Positions 36,675 to 38,283 of a stretch of 38,283 nt of DNA are shown in pieces (position 1 is the first letter of the stretch; every line of letters starts with the position of its first letter). Below the pieces are notes generated by a model, which saw only the letters and a program-made list of their open reading frames with translations, made no database searches and had not been told where the DNA came from. The position numbers and the translations under genes are program-made. This stretch comes from CAYGKP01 sp964350605 (GTDB lineage Bacteria; Bacteroidota; Bacteroidia; Cytophagales; JAAEPT01), in the NCBI GenBank assembly GCA_964350605.1, contig CAYGKP010000002.1, forward strand, positions 1 through 38,283. Reading direction: 5' to 3'.

Positions 36675-37718
36675 ATGAGCAGATTGTCTTTCTATCGTGT
36701 GGGGCGCGCCACCGTCGTCGCTGTCTTCTTGCTGATCGCCGTTGGGGCGATTGTCAGGAGCCTGGGGGCGGGGATGGGATGCCCGGATTGGCCCAAGTGT
36801 TTTGGTGCCTGGTTGCCACCCTCGAGCGAATCCGAGTTGCCATCGGACTACGCCGAGCAGTTTGTCGAGTCTCGCCGCCTGAAGAACGAGCGCATGTATG
36901 GCGTTATGGAGGGTTTAGGTCTATCAACCTTGATGACCGAGGAGGGCTTCGACCAATACAGCGAGACGAAATTCAACTTCACGAAGGCCTGGGTCGAGTA
37001 CGGCAACCGCCTAGTGGGTGTAGTAGTCGGGCTGCTGATTGCGGCCACACTGCTCACCAGCTTCCGTCTTCGAAAGGAAAGTTGGCGGCCCTTTTGGGCG
37101 TCGCTCACGGCGTTCATTTTGGTGGTATTTCAAGGTTGGCTCGGCAGTTTGGTCGTCTCGACCAACCTTTTGCCGGGTATGATTACCGTCCACATGGTCG
37201 TGGCTTTGGTGATTGTTTGTCTGCTGATCTACGCGGTTCAGCCGATTAAGCCGAAGGAACCAGCCCTTACGCTGCCTCTCGGGTTGCGTTGGGTCTTGTT
37301 GCTCGGCATCGCTCTGATGCTGGTTCAGATCATTTTGGGCACTCAGGTCCGCGAGCAGGTGGATCGCTTTGCGGCGCAGTACAACCACCAAGGCCGTGGG
37401 GGATGGGTGGATCAATTGGGCCTGCCGTTTTACATCCACCGCAGCTTTTCGATTCTTGTCTTGCTGGTCAATGGCTGGTTTCTCTATCAACTCCGACCAC
37501 TGGTCAAGGATCACCCGGGCATCGCCAAATGGGCCAAGCTACTTGCTGTTGGCTTGTTGGTGACCATCCTGTTGGGTGTCATTCTCAGCTACTTGGGCCT
37601 TCCGCGCTTTGTGCAGCCACTGCATTTGCTGTTGGCGGCGGTATTACTTGGGGTGCAATGGCAGTTGTGGCTAACTTTGCGGCCCCGGCGGGGGCGTACT
37701 GCTCCCCAAACCCGATGA
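36675..37718 (+). CDS. ctaA: Heme A synthase, CtaA/COX15 family
   Basis: 347 residues with eight predicted helices. It oxidises heme O to heme A for CtaD. Family marks: GAGMGCPDWPKCFG (Cys36, Cys42) in the first loop, WVEYGNRLVG (Glu108), TVHMVVAL (His173), FYIHRSFSILVL (His255) and VQPLHLLLAA (His317). The helix-2 motif is EYGNR with Asn111 where characterised heme A synthases usually have His (E-x-x-H-R). I recall Asn at this place in other Bacteroidota enzymes, but cannot confirm it here. The start lies just after a G+C-rich hairpin and the stop overlaps the start of ctaB (ATGA, 37715-37718), so the two are translationally coupled. Confidence 0.93.
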   Translation: MSRLSFYRVGRATVVAVFLLIAVGAIVRSLGAGMGCPDWPKCFGAWLPPSSESELPSDYAEQFVESRRLKNERMYGVMEGLGLSTLMTEEGFDQYSETKFNFTKAWVEYGNRLVGVVVGLLIAATLLTSFRLRKESWRPFWASLTAFILVVFQGWLGSLVVSTNLLPGMITVHMVVALVIVCLLIYAVQPIKPKEPALTLPLGLRWVLLLGIALMLVQIILGTQVREQVDRFAAQYNHQGRGGWVDQLGLPFYIHRSFSILVLLVNGWFLYQLRPLVKDHPGIAKWAKLLAVGLLVTILLGVILSYLGLPRFVQPLHLLLAAVLLGVQWQLWLTLRPRRGRTAPQTR

Positions 37719-38283
37719 ACGGTAGCCCAACCACATTGACAACACCGATTTCGCTGCTCCACCGCTTGCGGTGCTATTTCCAACTGGCCAAGCCGCGGTT
37801 GACCAGCTTGGTGCTCTTTTCGGGGGGTATTGCCTATGCGGTCGGCTCGACACAGGCGGTGCGGGCCGGGGAAATGGTGTTGGTCCTCATCGCGGCGGCC
37901 TTGGTGACCGCTTCGGCAAACGCCATCAACCAGATTTTAGAGGTTCGCTGGGATGCGCAAATGCGCCGGACCCAGTCGCGCCCGTTGCCCAGCGGGAAAC
38001 TTCAAGCTGCCGAGGTCATGGTTTATGCCCTCATTTGCGGCTCGGTGGGGGTTTTGATGCTCATTTCGCGCTTTGGATTGCTTTCGGGCTGCTTGGCGCT
38101 CCTCTCCCTTTGGATCTATGCCTTTGCTTACACGCCTGCCAAGCGGGTCGGGGTGTTGGCGGTGTATGTCGGCGCGATTCCGGGTGCGTTGCCGCTTTTG
38201 ATTGGCTATGCAGCGGGAGCAGGACATTTGGCGCCCACTGCTTGGTTGCTGTTCGCCATGCAAATCGCGTGGCAGTTCCCCCA
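37715..38283 (+). CDS. ctaB: Protoheme IX farnesyltransferase CtaB/CyoE, cut by the window end
   Basis: 189 codons are visible from ATG 37715, which overlaps the ctaA stop by 4 bp. This UbiA-family membrane enzyme attaches farnesyl to heme B to make heme O. It is recognised from QLAKPRLTSLVLFSGGIAYA, NAINQILEVRWDAQMRRTQS followed by RPLPSGKL, and IYAFAYTPAKRVGVLAVYVG with IPGALPLLIGYAAG. In the first Asp-rich motif most CyoE proteins have (D/E)RDxD; here it reads EVRWD, so the middle Asp is Arg78 while Glu76 and Asp80 remain. The second Asp-rich motif lies beyond the window. Function is very likely kept, since it is in operon with ctaA. Confidence 0.93.
   Translation, partial: MNGSPTTLTTPISLLHRLRCYFQLAKPRLTSLVLFSGGIAYAVGSTQAVRAGEMVLVLIAAALVTASANAINQILEVRWDAQMRRTQSRPLPSGKLQAAEVMVYALICGSVGVLMLISRFGLLSGCLALLSLWIYAFAYTPAKRVGVLAVYVGAIPGALPLLIGYAAGAGHLAPTAWLLFAMQIAWQFP

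Overview
The window looks like a chromosomal piece of a Bacteroidota bacterium of moderately high G+C. The evidence is the gene order actABCDEF-ctaC-ctaD-ctaA-ctaB (alternative complex III joined to a heme-copper oxidase), Bacteroidota-style giant RHS proteins, several lipoproteins, and a TTG-N19-TAGATTTG promoter matching the Bacteroidota consensus (TTG / TAnnTTTG). No tRNA, rRNA, CRISPR array or transposase gene was seen.

Region 1 (1-18661, + strand) is a tightly packed run of exported proteins: a 5'-truncated DNRLRE/tail-fibre-like protein, a secreted beta-rich protein, an OmpH/Skp-like chaperone, a small lipoprotein, a 2421-residue RHS-type protein, a LolA-like periplasmic protein, a second giant RHS protein of 2398 residues, and a lipoprotein whose start lies inside the second RHS gene. 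The second RHS protein ends in a canonical RHS core followed by an A+T-rich, about 278-residue tip with a zinc-metallopeptidase motif (HEVGH). The overlapping lipoprotein is therefore a good candidate for its immunity partner. Eleven bases after that lipoprotein lies a 57-bp displaced copy of RHS-core coding sequence, and further on a very A+T-rich orphan lipoprotein gene (19187-19618). Together these are footprints of tip exchange in a polymorphic-toxin locus. This is the most interesting part of the window.

Region 2 (19619-24421) is housekeeping: typA/bipA, a DNA-binding-like protein of unknown function behind a 10-bp palindrome, and three minus-strand genes (OmpH-family chaperone, NudL-like CoA diphosphatase/NUDIX hydrolase, nitroreductase). 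A 300-bp divergent gap (24422-24720) holds a 131-bp set of nested inverted repeats and the promoter for the respiratory operon.

Region 3 (24721 to the end, + strand) is one respiratory operon. ActA to ActF form alternative complex III, a quinol oxidase that passes electrons through Fe-S clusters and c hemes. CtaC and CtaD are subunits II and I of an A1-type cytochrome oxidase. CtaA and CtaB (the latter cut by the window end) make heme A for it. ActF and CtaD carry histidine-rich exposed segments, ActA has an extra N-terminal mono-heme domain, and CtaA and CtaB each show a substitution at a usually conserved position.
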